The notes under the pieces: generated by a model
The model's database searches: none
What the model was told of the DNA's origin: nothing
Seen by the model: the letters and a program-made list of their open reading frames with translations, nothing else
Shown here: piece after piece, positions 45,001 to 57,700 of the stretch
How positions within the stretch are numbered: the stretch's first letter is position 1
Layout: every line of letters starts with the position of its first letter
Position numbers and translations under genes: made by a program
NCBI RefSeq assembly: GCF_905171765.1
Contig: NC_053393.1
Coordinates: forward strand, 189,995,921-190,059,920
Length of the DNA stretch: 64,000 nucleotides
Source: Bufo bufo
Taxonomy: Eukaryota > Chordata > Amphibia > Anura > Bufonidae
Reading direction: 5' to 3'

Positions 45001-47612
45001 TCTATATACCTGTTTCCACAAAATACTGATAGAAGGAATTGATATACCTGCCTCCACCAAATATTGATTGAGTCCTGCGATACACCGGCTTCCACCAAAT
45101 ATTGATTAAGTAGTTTGATTTACCGGCTTACAGTAAATACTCATCAAAGGGTTCTATGTACCTGTTTCCACAAAAAACTGATAAAGGGGATGGATATACC
45201 GGCTTTCACCAAATATTAATTGAGCCCTCCGATACACCAGCTTCCACCAAATGTTTTTTAAGGGGTGTGATATACCTTCTTCCAGCAAATACTCATTAAG
45301 GGGTTCTTTATGCCTGTTTCCACAAAATACTGATATATATAGGGTAATTGATGTACCAGCTTCCACCAAATATTGATTGAGGCCTGAGATACACCGACTT
45401 CCACCAAATATTGATAAAGGGGCTTGATATACTAGCTTCCATCAAATACTCAATAAGGGGTACTATATGCCTGTTTCCACAAAATATTGATAGAGGTGAT
45501 TGATATACTGGCTTCCACCAATTATTGATTGAGGCCTTCGATACACTGGCTTCCACCAAATATTGATTAAGGGGTTTGATTTACCAGCTTCCAGCAAATA
45601 CTCAATAAGGGGTTCTATATGCCTGTTTTCACAAAATACTGATAGAGGGGATTGATATGCCAGCTTATACCAAATATCGATTGAGGCCTGCGATACACCG
45701 ACTTCCACAAAATATTGATTGAGGCCTATGTTACTCCGACTTCCACCAAATATTGATAAAGTGGCTTGATATACCAGCTTCCATCAAATACTCAATAAGG
45801 GGTACTATATGCCTGTTTCCACAAAATACTGATAGAAAAGATTGATATACTGGCTTCCACCAAATATTGATTATGGCCTGCGATACACTGGCTTCCACCA
45901 AATATTGATTAAGGGGTTTGATTTACCAGCTTCCAGCAAATACTCAATAAGGGGTTCTATATACCTGTTTCCACAAAATACTGATAGAGGGGATTGATAT
46001 ATCAGCTTTCAACATATATTGATTGAGGCCTGCGATATACCAGCTTCCACCAAATATTGATTAAGGGGTTTGATATACCAGCTTCCAGCAAATACTCAAT
46101 AAGGGTTTCTATATGCCTGTTTCTACAAAACACTGATAGAGGGGATTGTTATATTGCCTTCCACCAAATATTGATTAAGGGGTTTGATTTACCAGCTTCC
46201 AGCAAATACTCAATAAGGGGTTCTATATAACTGTTTCCACAAAACACTGATAGAGGGTCTTGATATACCGGCTTCCACCAAATATTAATTGAGGCCTGCG
46301 ATACACATGCTTCCACCAAATATTGATTAAGAGGTTTGATTTACCAACTTCTAGCAAATACTCTTTAAGGAGTTATATATACCTGTTTTTACAAAATATT
46401 GATAAAGGGGATTTACCAGCTTACAGCAATTACTCAATAAGGGGTTCTATATATCTCTTTCCACCAAATTCTGATAGAGGGGATTGATATACCGGCTTCC
46501 ACCAAATATTGATTGAGGCCTGTGATACACCCTCTTCCAGCAAATATTGATTAAGGGGGTTGATTTATCATATTCCAGCAAATACTCAATAAGGGCTTCT
46601 ATACACCTGTTTCCACAAAATACTGATAGAGGGTCTTGATATACCGGCTTCCACCAAATATTAATTGAGGTCTGCAATACACCAGCTTCCACCAAATGTT
46701 GATTAAGGGGTTTGATATAACAGCTTCCAGCAAATACTCATTAAGGGGTTCTTTTTACCTGTTTCCACAAAATATTAATAGAGGGGATAGACATACCAGC
46801 TTCAACAAAATATTGATTAAGGCCTGCGATATACTAGCTTCCACCAAATATTGATTAAGCGGTTTGATATATCAGCTTCCAGCAAATACTCAATAAGGGG
46901 TTCTATATACCTGTTTCCACAAAATACTGATAGAGGGGATTGATATACCGGCTTCCACCAAAAATTGATTGATGCCTGAGATACACCGATTTCCACCAAA
47001 TATTGATTAAGGGGTTTGATATACCAGCTTCCAGCAAATACTCATTAAGGGGTTCTCCATGCCTGTTTCCACAAAATACTGATAGAGGGGATTGATATAC
47101 CGGCTTTCACCAAATATTGATTGAGGCCTGCGATACACCAGCTTCCCTCAAATATTGATTAAGGGGTTTGATTTACCATATTCCAGCAAATACTCATTAA
47201 GGGGTTCTATATACCTGTTTTCACAAAATACTGATAGAGGGGATTGATATACCGGCTTCCACTAAATATTGATTGAGGCCTGCAATACACCGGCTTCCAC
47301 CAAATATTGATTTAGGGGTTTGATATACCAGCTTCTAGCAAATACTCATTAAGGGGTTCTATAAACCTGTTTCCACAAAATACTGATATAGTGGATTGAT
47401 ATACCAGCTTTCACCAAATATTGATTGAGGCCTGCGATACACCCGCTCCCACCAAATATTGATTAGGGGGCTTGATTTACCGGCTTCCAGCAAATACTCA
47501 TTAAGAGGTTCAATATACCTGTTTCCGCAAAATACTGATAGAGGCGATTGATAAACCTGCTTCCACCAAATTTTGATTGAGTCCTGCAATATGGCTGCTT
47601 CCACAAATTATG
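39015..47612. repeat. Satellite-like array: 38-bp monomers in a 152-bp higher-order repeat
   Basis: About 8.6 kb of tandem repeats, roughly 225 monomers of 38 bp in some 56 higher-order units. Each 152-bp unit has four diverged monomers in fixed order: one starting TTTCCACAAAATACTGATAG, one CTTCCACCAAATATTGATTG, one CTTCCACCAAATATTGATTA and one CTTCCAGCAAATACTCAATA. Same-position monomers in different units are more alike than neighbours, the mark of higher-order amplification. Minus-strand open frames of 60-83 codons recur because stops are rare in this frame phase; 38 is not a multiple of three and I do not call them genes. Confidence 0.93.
39396..39536 (-). repeat. Inverted higher-order unit inside the array
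   Basis: About one unit (AATCAATATTTGGTGGAAG, TATTTTGTGGAAACAGG) lies in opposite orientation to the rest, close to the left edge of the array. The edges fall in A/T-rich joints. Confidence 0.85.
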
Positions 47613-47650
47613 CTCTTCTATAGCTACTTTTTTACCTGGTCATTTTGAAA

Positions 47651-50600
47651 ATGACAGGCAGAGGAAGAGGCAGGCCTGTCTGCAGTGGTGGTAGGGGTCG
47701 GGCAGGTGCACCAGGCCGGAGCCTAAGTGGGAAGTTTGATAAGGTGCGTACGATTACGTCAAAGGACGCACCAGAGTTGGTTGAGTGGCTCACTCAGCCT
47801 TCCGCTTCTGCACCCACCTCATCCTCTGTATCTGCACCCTCGTCACTCTCTGCTGTGTGCATCCCCAATGCCACCACCACCACCATAGCCCCTCTACTCG
47901 AGTTAGTGGAATTATTTTCCCATCCATTTCCAGACCTTCCCTATGCGCAGCCATCCTTGGCATCAGATAAGGAAAATGAGGCAGCAAAGGCCGCCACCCA
48001 GTGGTCTGACGACATTGCCCAGATCAGCCCAAGGACGGATATTTTCGCTGTTTCTGCCTACTCCGAGATTTCTAATGTCAGTTGTAACTAAGTTGATGAT
48101 GAGGACATGTCGATTGATGTCAAGTGGTTGCCAACAAGAGAGGAAAAGGAGGGGAGTTCAGAGGGAGAGACAGAGCAGCAGATAGGGGGTAAAAGGAGGA
48201 GAAGCACGCAAAACTCGCAGTGCACGAGGCTAAAAGCAGACTGCTAATGTATCTGGAGCGAGCCATCCATCATGCACGGTCACATCTGGCGCTCCCAGGA
48301 TGCCGGAACATGGCTCCGCAGTGTGGACTTTTTTTAACGTGTCAGCTGCTGACAATAGTGTTGCCATCTGCAGCCTGTGCTGTCAACGCATATGATGTGT
48401 TAAGCCCAAGACTCACCTAGAAACGACTGCCTTAAGAAGGCACCTGGCCTCCCATCACTGAGCTCAGTGGGAGCAACATTGTCAGAACCCACAAAGCCAT
48501 TCTCCCGGTGCTCCATGTCCTGCCTCTTCTCCTTCTCCTCTCTCCTCCCATTTGTCCTCCATTCTACCTTCCACCGTGCCATCGTCACATCATCTGGCAA
48601 AAGGCAGGCTTCCGTGTTCGATCGTAAAAAGTTGACGACGTCGGAAAACCCTCTTGCCCAACGCCTGACCTCTGGCTTGTTGGAACTGCTAGCCCGCCAA
48701 CTACTGCCATATAAACTGGTGGGCTCGGAGGCCTTTAGAAAATTTGGTGGACATTGGCACACAGGTCCCGGAAGGAAATATTTCTCCCCAGAAGTGCATC
48801 CCAGAGCTATATGGCCTCGTTCAGCGGCAAGTGAATGTATCTCTGGCACACAGTGTCGGTGCCAAGATACATCTGACCACAGACACGTGGTCTAACAAAC
48901 ACGGGCATGGAAGGTACATAACTTATACTGCCCACTGTGTAAACCTTCTGATTACTGTCAAGCATGCAACCCATGGCACCCGTATGGATTTGGTGTTACC
49001 GCAACGGATTACATGCAGGCCTGCCTCTTCTTCTCCTCCTCCTACTCCATCCTCCGTCTCCCACTCAGCTAACTCCTCCTTTTGCACTGCTACCGCCTCT
49101 TCCGCTGCACCCCCCAAGCTCCCCAGAACCTTTTTGACGTGCCAGGTGACACATTGCCATGTTGTGCTGCGGATGTTGTGCCTGGAAGCCAAGAGCCACA
49201 CCGGTTCTGCACTGCTTTCAACTGTGCGGTCACAGGCCGATCAGTGGATAACCCCGCTCAATTTGACAGTTGGTAAAGTGGTGTGCGACAACGGTGCCAA
49301 TCTGCCGAGTGCGCTGAAACAGGGCAAAATGACACACGTGCAGTGCTTGGCACACGTCCTGAACTTAGTAGTGCAGCGATTCGTTGCCAAATACCATGGG
49401 ATCCAGGACGTCTTGCAGCCGGCCAGGAAAATCTCTGGCCAATTTAGAAGATCTTACACGACCATGGCTCACCTTGCTGACGTTCAGCGGCGACCGACAC
49501 CACCTGCCCATCAGACGTCTGATTTGTGACAGCCCGACGTGCTGGAACTCCACCTTGTATATGCTCCAGCAGCAACGTGCCGTTAATGACTACCCGTACG
49601 AACTCTGCAGCAGGATAGGGTCTGGGGAGCTTGGTTTCTTTTCACCTGCTCATGAGCGACGCATGCAGACTTCTGCATCCATTTGATGAGATCACAAAAC
49701 TGGTCAGTCGCAGCCAGTGCACCCTCAGTGACATCATACCTTACGCCTTCTTTTTTGAGCATGCATTGCGTCGTAGCATTGATCAAGTCGTCGAGGAGCA
49801 GGAGCTGGAAGATGAGGAAGTCGACTGCTGAATGAATTTCCAGGGTGGCTACTCCATCTGAGACAAGTCAGCAGGAGTCTAAAGAGGATTCTGAGGAGGA
49901 TGGTTGCTGGGAGGAGGAGGAGCAAGAAGAGCAGTCTTTGAGGTGAACCTTAAACTTTTCTGGGATCCCTGGTGTTGTCCGTGGCTGGGGGAGGATACAG
50001 AGGATGAAATTTTCATGGTCGATGAGCAGGAGCCAAGGCGCTCCACCGCTTCCAATTTAGTGCAAATGGGGGCCTTCATTCTCCAGTGTTTGAAGAGGGA
50101 CCTCCGTATAAAAGGCATAAAGGGCAAGGACCAGTACTGGGTGGCAACGTACTTAGACCCCCGGTACAAACACAAAATGGTGGATATGTTACAAGCATCA
50201 CAGAGACATGACAGAATGCAGCATTTCCAGGCCTTACTGCGAGAGATGCTGCATTATTCTGTTCCGGGCACTGGCAGAGTAATTTCCACCCACACCGAAA
50301 CAGGTGCGGGTACCAATCCTACCACGCTTGCAAGAAGAGGGCAGTTTGAAGATGTGTTGGTCACTTTGGATATGAGATCATTCTTTTAGCCAACCCATCG
50401 ACAGCTGCCCTCCAAATCCAGCCTCAGGGAACGACATGACCGACAGGTCTCCGACTACATTGGGTTAACGGCCAATGTGGATGCTCTGAGAAACGAGGAA
50501 CCCCTGGACTACTGGGTGGGCAGGCTTTACCTGTAGCCAGAGCTGACACAATTTGACATGGAACTCTTGGCTTTCCCCTTGTCGAGTGTCCTGTACAAAA

Positions 50601-50690
50601 TGACTTTCAGCACAGCAGAGGGGATCGTGAACAATAAGCGCACTAGCTCACGACAGTGTGGACTACCTAACATTTCTAAAAATGAATGAG
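47651..50690 (+). pseudogene. hAT transposase with BED finger, multiply broken
   Basis: N-terminal region from ATG 47651 (GRGRGRPV, then a long S/T/P-rich stretch). A BED-type zinc finger follows at about 48312-48395 with VWTFF, CSLC and aromatic residues. The RNase-H-like core shows TTDTWS (D near 48882), VVCDNGAN (about 49280) with QCLAHVLNLVV, CWNSTLYML (about 49545), and YWVATYLDPRYKHKMV (about 50130). The C-terminal dimerisation region has PLDYWVGRL, an in-frame TAG at 50534-50536, LTQFDMELLAFPLSSV and NNKRTSS. At least six frame changes or stops (about 48090, 48420, 49520, 49690, 49830, 50388) break it. It would have cut hAT ends at 8-bp sites. It sits between two tandem arrays. Confidence 0.9.
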
Positions 50691-50849
50691 GCATGGATTT
50701 CTGAGGAATTCAAAACATGTGATGACCACTTTTAATTTAATTTCCTCATGCCAGCCCACACATATCCGCCACCACCCAGAACAAAGAATGGTCCCTGTCT
50801 TATGTAAATAAAGCGGCATAAAAGGCCTTTTCTGTCCAGTGAATGCATA

Positions 50850-51960
50850 ATGCTTGGGGCCTGTACTCCACTGGCCTGCAGTAAAATTCTTATCCAATGA
50901 CCATCTAATATACCTCCAGCAACATAATCACTTGAATTTTTCTGTACGGTGAATGCCTAATTGTTGGGGCCTCGGATGAATTCAACACCTGTGATGACCA
51001 CGTGTTATCCAATTTAACCTATTATCTTTTGGGGTTTATTCAAGAGGGGGGATTTCATTAGCCATGTTTTTAATCCAATTTTATATTTTTAGTTCTTTTA
51101 AACATATGTATTTGACATATATTTGTACTGGCCTACAGTAAAATTAATATCCAATGACTGTCTAATATATCTCCATCCACATAATCACTTGATCTTTTCT
51201 GTACGGTGAATGCCTAATGTTTGGGGCCTGTACTCCACTAGCCTGAAGTAAAATTGATATCCAATGAACGTCTAATATACCTCTAGCCACATAATCACTT
51301 GATGTTTTCAGTCCGGTGAATGCCTAATGTTTGGGTCCTGTGCTCCACTGGCCTGCAGTAAAATTGATATCCAATGACCGTCTAATATACCTCCAGCCAC
51401 ATAATCACTTGATGTTTTCTGTTCGGTGAATGCCTAATGTTTGAGGCCTGTACTCCACTGGCCTGCAGTAAAAATGATATCCAATGACCGACTAATATAC
51501 CTCTAGCCACATAACAACTTGATCTTTTCTGTCCGGTGAATGCCTAATGTTTGGGGCCTGTACTCCACTGGCCTGAAGTAAAATTGATATCCAATGAACG
51601 TCTAATATACCTCCCGCCACATAATCACTTGATGTTTTCAGTCCGGTGAATGCCTCATGTTTGGGGCCTGTGCTCCACTGGCCTGCAGTAAAATTGATAT
51701 CCAATAACCGTCCAATATACCTCCAGCCACATAATCACTTGATGTTTTCTGTCCGGTGAATGCCTAATGTTTGAGGCCTGTACTCCACTGGCCTGCAGTA
51801 AAAATGATATCCAATGACCGTCTAATATACCTCTAGCCACATAATAACTTGATCTTTTCTGTCCGGTGAATGCCTAATGTTTGGGGTCTGTAATCCATTG
51901 GGCTACAGTAAAATTGTTATTCAGTGACCACATAATGTACCTCGAGCCACATAATCACAA
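50850..51960 (+). repeat. 110-bp tandem array downstream of hAT1 transposase
   Basis: The motif TACTCCACTGGCCTGCAGTA recurs at 51231, 51341, 51451, 51561, 51671, 51781 and (degenerate) 51891, an exact 110-bp period. More diverged units precede it from about 50850. About nine to ten copies. Open frames in it are repeat readings. Confidence 0.92.
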
Positions 51961-52275
51961 TTTATTTTATGTCAGGTGAATGCCTAATTTTTCTAGGCTC
52001 CAGCAGGGGACATTTTTGAGAATTTCCCTTTAAGACTCGTAAAAATGCCCCCTGATTAAAATACATATTTTTCTAGGGAATTTATGTCATTGACCCCTCT
52101 CTAGTATGCCATTGTCCATGTTGTGGGACTATTTGTGCACTTCTAGTAAGTATTTGGCTGCAAATTTTTTCAGTTTCGCCTGCCATTAAAGTGAATTGGG
52201 CCTGCCATGAACTTGCGTTTCACAAACATTTGATCGCGTTCGCGAATCGTTCCGGCCGTTGTTCTTCCATCACTA
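51961..52275 (+). mobile_element. Right subterminal region of hAT1
   Basis: Matches the right end of copy F (TGTTGTGGGACTATTTGTGC at about 52120 and 25795; TTTGATCGCGTTCGCG at about 52229 and 25905), confirming where the large element ends. Confidence 0.75.
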
Positions 52276-52568
52276 TTCGTGATCACTCAAAAACGCAACC
52301 ATCGATTTCAATGAAACTTGGTATACACATCCCTTGCTTCATGGAAATAAATCTTGTGGGGGTCACAGCTCTCTTAGACGTACCGTTCCTGAGATATTCC
52401 CCAAAAATTATCTGCATTAAACAATACAAGCCTGTAAGTCTATGTCACATGTCCCTTATCAGCCAATAGACACTCGCAGGCCCTTAGTCTGTACTACACA
52501 TACACACAGTTTTACTCCAGGTTTCCATAACAACCCAGCCCTTTTTCTTTACTGCTGTAGGTCAGCTT

Positions 52569-52860
52569 TAGGCTAGGGTTACACGATGACAATATGTCGC
52601 ACGACACATATGGCCCAATTACACTGCTACATGTGTCGTGTGACAATTTTTATAATGATACTCTACGCTGTTGCACTGCGACATGTGACTTGCTGTGACT
52701 GCAATGTGACAGTCGCAGAAAAATCTATTTTGGATGGATTTTTTGCAACTGTCGTGTCGCAGCATGTCACATGTCGCAGTGCGACACCATAACCTATCGT
52801 TATAGAAATTGTTGAGACAAAATGTTGCGCTACACATGTCGTCATGTAGCACTAGCATTA
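52569..52860. repeat. Imperfect inverted-repeat element inside the Helitron
   Basis: Left GGCTAGGGTTACACGATGAC and right end (complement AATGCTAGTGCTACATGACG) are inverted. The interior is crowded with ACATGTCGC/GCGACATGT-type short palindromes. Probably a separate MITE; no clear duplication. Confidence 0.6.
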
Positions 52861-52861
52861 A

Positions 52862-53360
52862 AGGTGCAGGGCGCTTTGGAGGTCACTGTTAAAGGGGAGG
52901 GCACTGTGGAGGTCACTGTTAAAGAGGCACTCACCGTGGATGTTACTCTTAAGGGGGTAGGCACTTTAGGCAGCTGTGGAGGTCACTGTTAAAGGGGTGG
53001 ACACTGTGGAGGTCACTGTTAAGGAGGCAGGGGCCACTATTAAAGGGGCAACTGCTGTGGAGGTTACTGTTAAGGCAGCAGGGTACTGTGAGGTCACTGT
53101 TAAGGCAGCGGGGTACTGTGGAGGTGACTGTTAAGGGGGCGGGCCCATGAACAGGTCACTGTAAAGGGAGTGGACTGCTGTGAAACTCACAGATAAAAGG
53201 GCGGGCTGCTGTAAAGGTCAAAGTTAAGGGTATGGGCTGCTGTGGAGGTCCCATTTTTAAGTGGCGGGGCACTGTAGGGCGGTCAGTGTTAAGGGGTTGG
53301 GTACTGTGGAGTTCACTGTTAAAGGGATGGGGTGCTATAGAGGTCACTGTTATGGGGGAT
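52862..53360 (+). repeat. Degenerate minisatellite inside the Helitron
   Basis: About a dozen copies of a 30-45-bp unit around GGAGGTCACTGTTAAAGGGG. Not coding. Confidence 0.82.
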
Positions 53361-53416
53361 ACTGTCGATTTATTTTAATGACACACACAAACATTAAAGA
53401 AAATAGATTAAATATA

Positions 53417-53444
53417 CCCGTGCGAAGGCGGGTCCTTCTGCTAG
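53417..53444 (+). terminator. Helitron 3' terminal hairpin and CTAG
   Basis: CCCG-TGCGAAGG-CGGG, then TCCTTCTG and CTAG. In Helitrons this hairpin marks the end of rolling-circle transposition. Confidence 0.72.
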
Positions 53445-54615
53445 TTGTTTATATACTTCAAATGATCCAGGGAAAAGCAAAGAGGAGTTAATGAAAACCA
53501 CATCGCACCACTGTGATAACAGAAATGCACTGCAATGGAGGAAAAAATTACCTAAAATATGCAGGTTACCCTTTGTTCACATAACATCAGTAATGTATGC
53601 ATTGTGTGTACAAATGATGTCCAAGCTAACATGTCCCTATTGTTCCATTCATCCTAGACAGTCTACAAGATGGTCATTTTGTCCTCCATCAGGCCAGTAT
53701 AAATCAATACACTGCAAAAAAAGGTATGGAAAAGGTATGTATGTGATATATCTTACTGCATCCCTTACAGTCTCTCATTTGATTGACAGGGCCAGGCAGT
53801 GGCAAAGCAGCCATGGAGGGGCTGGATACAAAAAGAAGTAGAGAATGGGTGTAACAACAGCAATTGTGACACTCTTATTGCTCCAAAAGCCTAATTTGCA
53901 TATTAAGAAAAAGCCTAATTCAGTAATGGTGCTTCGGATCAACAAATGAAGAACAACATTTTAATCATGTGAACAACAGCTATTTGTCTATCTGGACAGT
54001 TGGATAAGGAGGTCCCTGGTCATAGACTCCCTTTAAAATCTTCCAAAACCCGACTAACCAGATTTTATAGTCTTGTATAATGTCAAATGTCTTAGACTCT
54101 GGTCACATTGATGTTTTTCCTTTTCCATGAGGTTTCTGGTATTTTTGATGGCAAGAATAAGCTATCCCCCAGTGCTATTCTAGCTGTTAAAAGTCCAGAA
54201 ACCCTGGTTAAAACCTAAGTGACCTTATTGTAACAACGGGGTACTCATGATGTTTTTGGATTTGTTTAAAAACAGATGTGTCATTTAGTACAGTAGGTAC
54301 ACCAATGAAGAACATCGGTGCATTGCCATATGAAATTGAACACTTATAAAATCGTATTTGTATGCAAAAAGATATGAATTAATTATCTAACTAAACATAA
54401 AAAAATAGTAAAAAGTACCAACATGGTACCAAATAAAGTCTTGAGGGCTGTACCCCGCACACCATAATGTGTAGCAATTAGAGATGAACAAAGTATTGGA
54501 AAATTTAAATCGGTAGCTTCGCCAATTTTTACAAAAAAATTCAGTTTGTGATGAATTACTTCATCAAGAAGCGCATTTCTTAGTAAGTAGTCGGTGCAAT
54601 GAGAGCGGTATGACA
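53445..54615. other. No gene recognised; possible short interspersed repeat at about 53815-54040
   Basis: A 116-codon open frame (53491-53841) shows no domain. The stretch with ATTTGCATATTAAG and GGAGGTCCCTGGTC looks like dispersed-repeat sequence, but I have no second copy here. A TAGAGATGAAC near 54479 resembles a hAT-type left end without a partner. Confidence 0.4.
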
Positions 54616-54702
54616 TTAACCCTTTAAGGACCCATGACGTAGCTGTACGTCATGGGTCCGATCCCTAAACATGGCGCCCTTAGCTTCGAGGTTTCTGCTA
54701 TT

Positions 54703-57700
54703 TTAACACCTTAAGGACTCAGCCCTATTTCACCTTAAGGACTTGGCCATTTTTTGCAAATCTGACCAGTGTCACTTTAAGTGCTGATAACTTTAAAACG
54801 CTTGAACTTACCCAGGCCGTTCTGAGATTGTTTTTTCGTCACATAGTGTACTTCATGACACTGCTAAAATTGGGTCAAAAAATTTAATAAAAAAATACCA
54901 TATTTACCAAAAATTTAGAAAAATTAGCAAATTTCAAAGTTTCAGTTTCTCTACTTCTGTAATACATAGTAATACCCCCAAAAATTGTGATGACTTTACA
55001 TTCCCCATATGTCTACTTCATGTTTGTCATATTTTGGGAATGATGTTTTATTTTTTGGGGGTGTTACAAGGCTTAGAAGTTTAGAAGCAAATCTTGAAAT
55101 TTTTCAGAAATTTACAAAAACCCAATTTTTAGGGACCAGTACAGGTCTGAAGTCACTTTGCGAGGCTTACATAATAGAAACCGCCCAAAAATGACCCCAT
55201 TCTATAAACTACACCCCTCAAGGTATTCAAAACTGATTTTACAAACTTCGTTAACCCTTTAGGTGTTGCACAAGAGTTATTGGCAAATGGGGATGAAATT
55301 TGAGAATTTCATTCTTTTGCCTAATTTTCCATTTTAACCCATTTTTTTCACTAACAAAGCAAGGGTTAACAGCCAAACAAGACTGTATCTTTATTGCCCT
55401 GACTCTGCCGTTTACAGAAACACCCCATATGTGGCTGTAAACTACTGTACGGGCACACAGTAGGGCGTAGAGGGAAAGGTGCGCCGTATGGTTTTTGGAA
55501 GCCAGATTTTGCTGGACTGGTTTTTTTGACACCATGTCCCATTTGAAGCCCCCCTGATGCACCCCTAGAGTAGAAACTCCATAAAAGTGACCACATCTAA
55601 GAAACTACACCCCTCAAGGTATTCAAAACTGATTTTACAAACTTTGTTAACCCTTTAGGTGTTGCACAAGATTTAATGGAAAATAGAGATACAATTTCAA
55701 AATTTCACTTTTTTGGCAGATTTTCCATTTTAATATTTTTTTCCAGTTACAAAGCAAGGCTCAACAGCCAAACAAAACTCATTATTTATGGCCCTGATTC
55801 TGTAGTTTACAGAAACACCCCATATGTGGTCGTAAACTGCTGTACGGGCACATGGCAGGGCGCAGAAGGAAAGGAATGCCATACGGTTTTTGGAAGGCAG
55901 ATTTTGCTAGACTGGTTTTTTTTGACACCATGTCTCATTTGAAGCCCCCCTGATGCACCCCTAGAGTAGAAACTCCAAAAAAGTGACCCCATTTTAGAAA
56001 CTACGGGATAGGGTGGCAGTTTTGTTGGTACTAGTTTAGGGTACATATGATTTTTGGTTGCTCTATATTACACTTTTTTGTGCGGCAAGGTAAGGTAAGA
56101 AATAGATTTTTTGGCACGTTTTTATTTTTTGTTATTTACAACATTCATCTGACAGGTTAGATCATGTGGTAATTTTATAGAGCAGGTTTTCACGGACGCG
56201 GCGATACCTAATATGTATACAATTTTTTTTTATTTATGTAAGTTTTACACAATGATTTCATTTTTAAAACAAAAAAAATGTTTTAGTGTCTCCATAGTCT
56301 AAGAGCCATTGTTTTTTTAGTTTTTGGGGCGATTATCTTAAGTAGGGTCTCATTTTTTGTGGGATGAGATGACGGTTTGATTGGCACTATTTTGGGGTTC
56401 ATAAGACTTTTTGATCGCTTGCTATTACACTTTTTGTGACGTAAGTTGACAAAAAATGGCTTTTTTTACACCATTTTTATTTTAATTTTTTTACGGTGGT
56501 CACCTGTGGGGTTAGGTCATGTGATATTTTTATAGAGCCGGTCGATACGGACGCGGCAATACCTAATATATATATGTATACAATTTTTTTTTATTTATTT
56601 AAGTTTTACACAATGATTTCATTTTTGAAACAAAAAAAATCATGTTTTAGTGTTTCCATAGTCTAAGAGCCATAGTTTTTTCAGTTTTTAGGGCGATTAT
56701 CTTGGGTAGGGTATGATTTTTGCGGGATGAGATAACGGTTTGATTGGTACTATTTTGGCGTACATGCAAATTTTTTTATCACTTTTATTACCTTTTTTGG
56801 GAAGTAAGGTGGGCAAAATTTCAATTTCCTAATAGTTTTAATTTTTTTATTTTTATGGTGTTCACCGTGCGGGGAAAGTAACATGACCGTTTTATTGATC
56901 AGGTCGTTACGGACGCGGCGATACCAAGCATGTGTAGAGAATTTTATTTTTTTCATTTTTAATCAGTGATAAATATGTTTTTTGATTTTTACTTTTTTTT
57001 CACTTTTTTTTACTTTTTTTTTTACCCAGACCCACTTGGTTCTTGAAGATCCAGTGGGTCTGATGTCTGTATAATACAGTACAGTACGCCATATAGTGTT
57101 TTGTACTGTATTTTACTTACACTTTGTCTGAACAGATCTATGCCTTTAGCACAGATCTGTTCAGCACCATGGACAGCAGGATGCCTGAGACGGTGTCCTG
57201 TTGCCATGGGAACCTTCCCTGTCTGCTCAGTAGTGGTCAGAACTTCGCAGACGGGGAAGGGTAAGGAGGGGAGCTGTCTGGGGGCTCTCTCCCTCTCCAT
57301 CGGGGGGCTGCAAAGGCACAGCAGCCCCCCTATGGGAGAGGGAGGGAGCTCCCTCTTACTGTTAACTTTTTCCATACAGCAGTCCGTACGGACCGCGGTA
57401 TGGAAAGGGTTAAACGGCTGACATCTGCACAGACGTCAGCCGTTTATACCAGGGTTTCAGCAATGTACTGACACCCTCGTATACCCACTGAACACCAACG
57501 AATTTTCAAGAGGAGGCGGGCGGGGGGATGGCAATCCCGCCTGCCGCACCGCCCACCTCCCGCACCGCCCCCACCGCCCACAACTCCCCCCCCCCCCCTG
57601 CACCACCCGCCGGCAAAAAATCATGCAGGGGTGCAGGGGGGGTGCAAAATCTTGATTTTAGGGACACTAAAGTCAGGGACCGCGGGGATCAGAAACTGCA

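Larger units (their letters stand above)
36170..52275 (+). mobile_element. Large autonomous-type hAT element (hAT1), decayed
   Basis: Left end TAGAGATGGCCTTGCGG at 36170; right end complement TAGTGATGGAAGAAC at 52275. Both ends match copy F (24207-25965), which has a good 8-bp duplication of its own. Inside are a truncated TTAA element, an 8.6-kb 38/152-bp array, a broken hAT transposase gene on the plus strand and a 110-bp array. About 16.1 kb, very large for a hAT; most is array and nested insertion. Confidence 0.75.
36123..53444 (+). mobile_element. Helitron-like element split by a 16-kb hAT
   Basis: The 5' end is TCTATATATATAAAG at 36123, after a host A. The 3' end is a CCCG...CGGG hairpin (53417-53432), an 8-nt spacer and CTAG (53441-53444) before a host T. 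This is the Helitron signature: 5' TC, 3' hairpin plus CTRR, insertion between A and T, no duplication. Only about 1.2 kb belongs to it (36123-36169 and 52276-53444); the rest is the hAT insertion. No Rep-helicase gene, so non-autonomous. Its right part holds an inverted repeat and a minisatellite. Confidence 0.75.

Noticed and set aside
39982..47604. Many minus-strand frames of 60-83 codons with repeated INIWWKPVY and FCGNRYIEPL segments
   Set aside because: They follow from the 38-bp monomer. The frame phase rotates because 38 and 152 are not multiples of three, and every frame ends within one or two units.
39015..47612. CRISPR-like array
   Set aside because: Repeats are directly adjacent with no unique spacers, far too long, in a eukaryotic transposon context.
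48400..48849. 149-codon minus-strand frame
   Set aside because: Antisense of the hAT1 transposase pseudogene.
53491..53841. 116-codon frame between the Helitron and the TTAA nest
   Set aside because: No domain, no splice context and low-complexity composition; I cannot support it as an exon.
57022..57421. Overlapping frames of 106 and 117 codons on opposite strands
   Set aside because: They lie on the GC-rich hairpin end of TTAA element K2 and mirror each other because of the inverted repeats.
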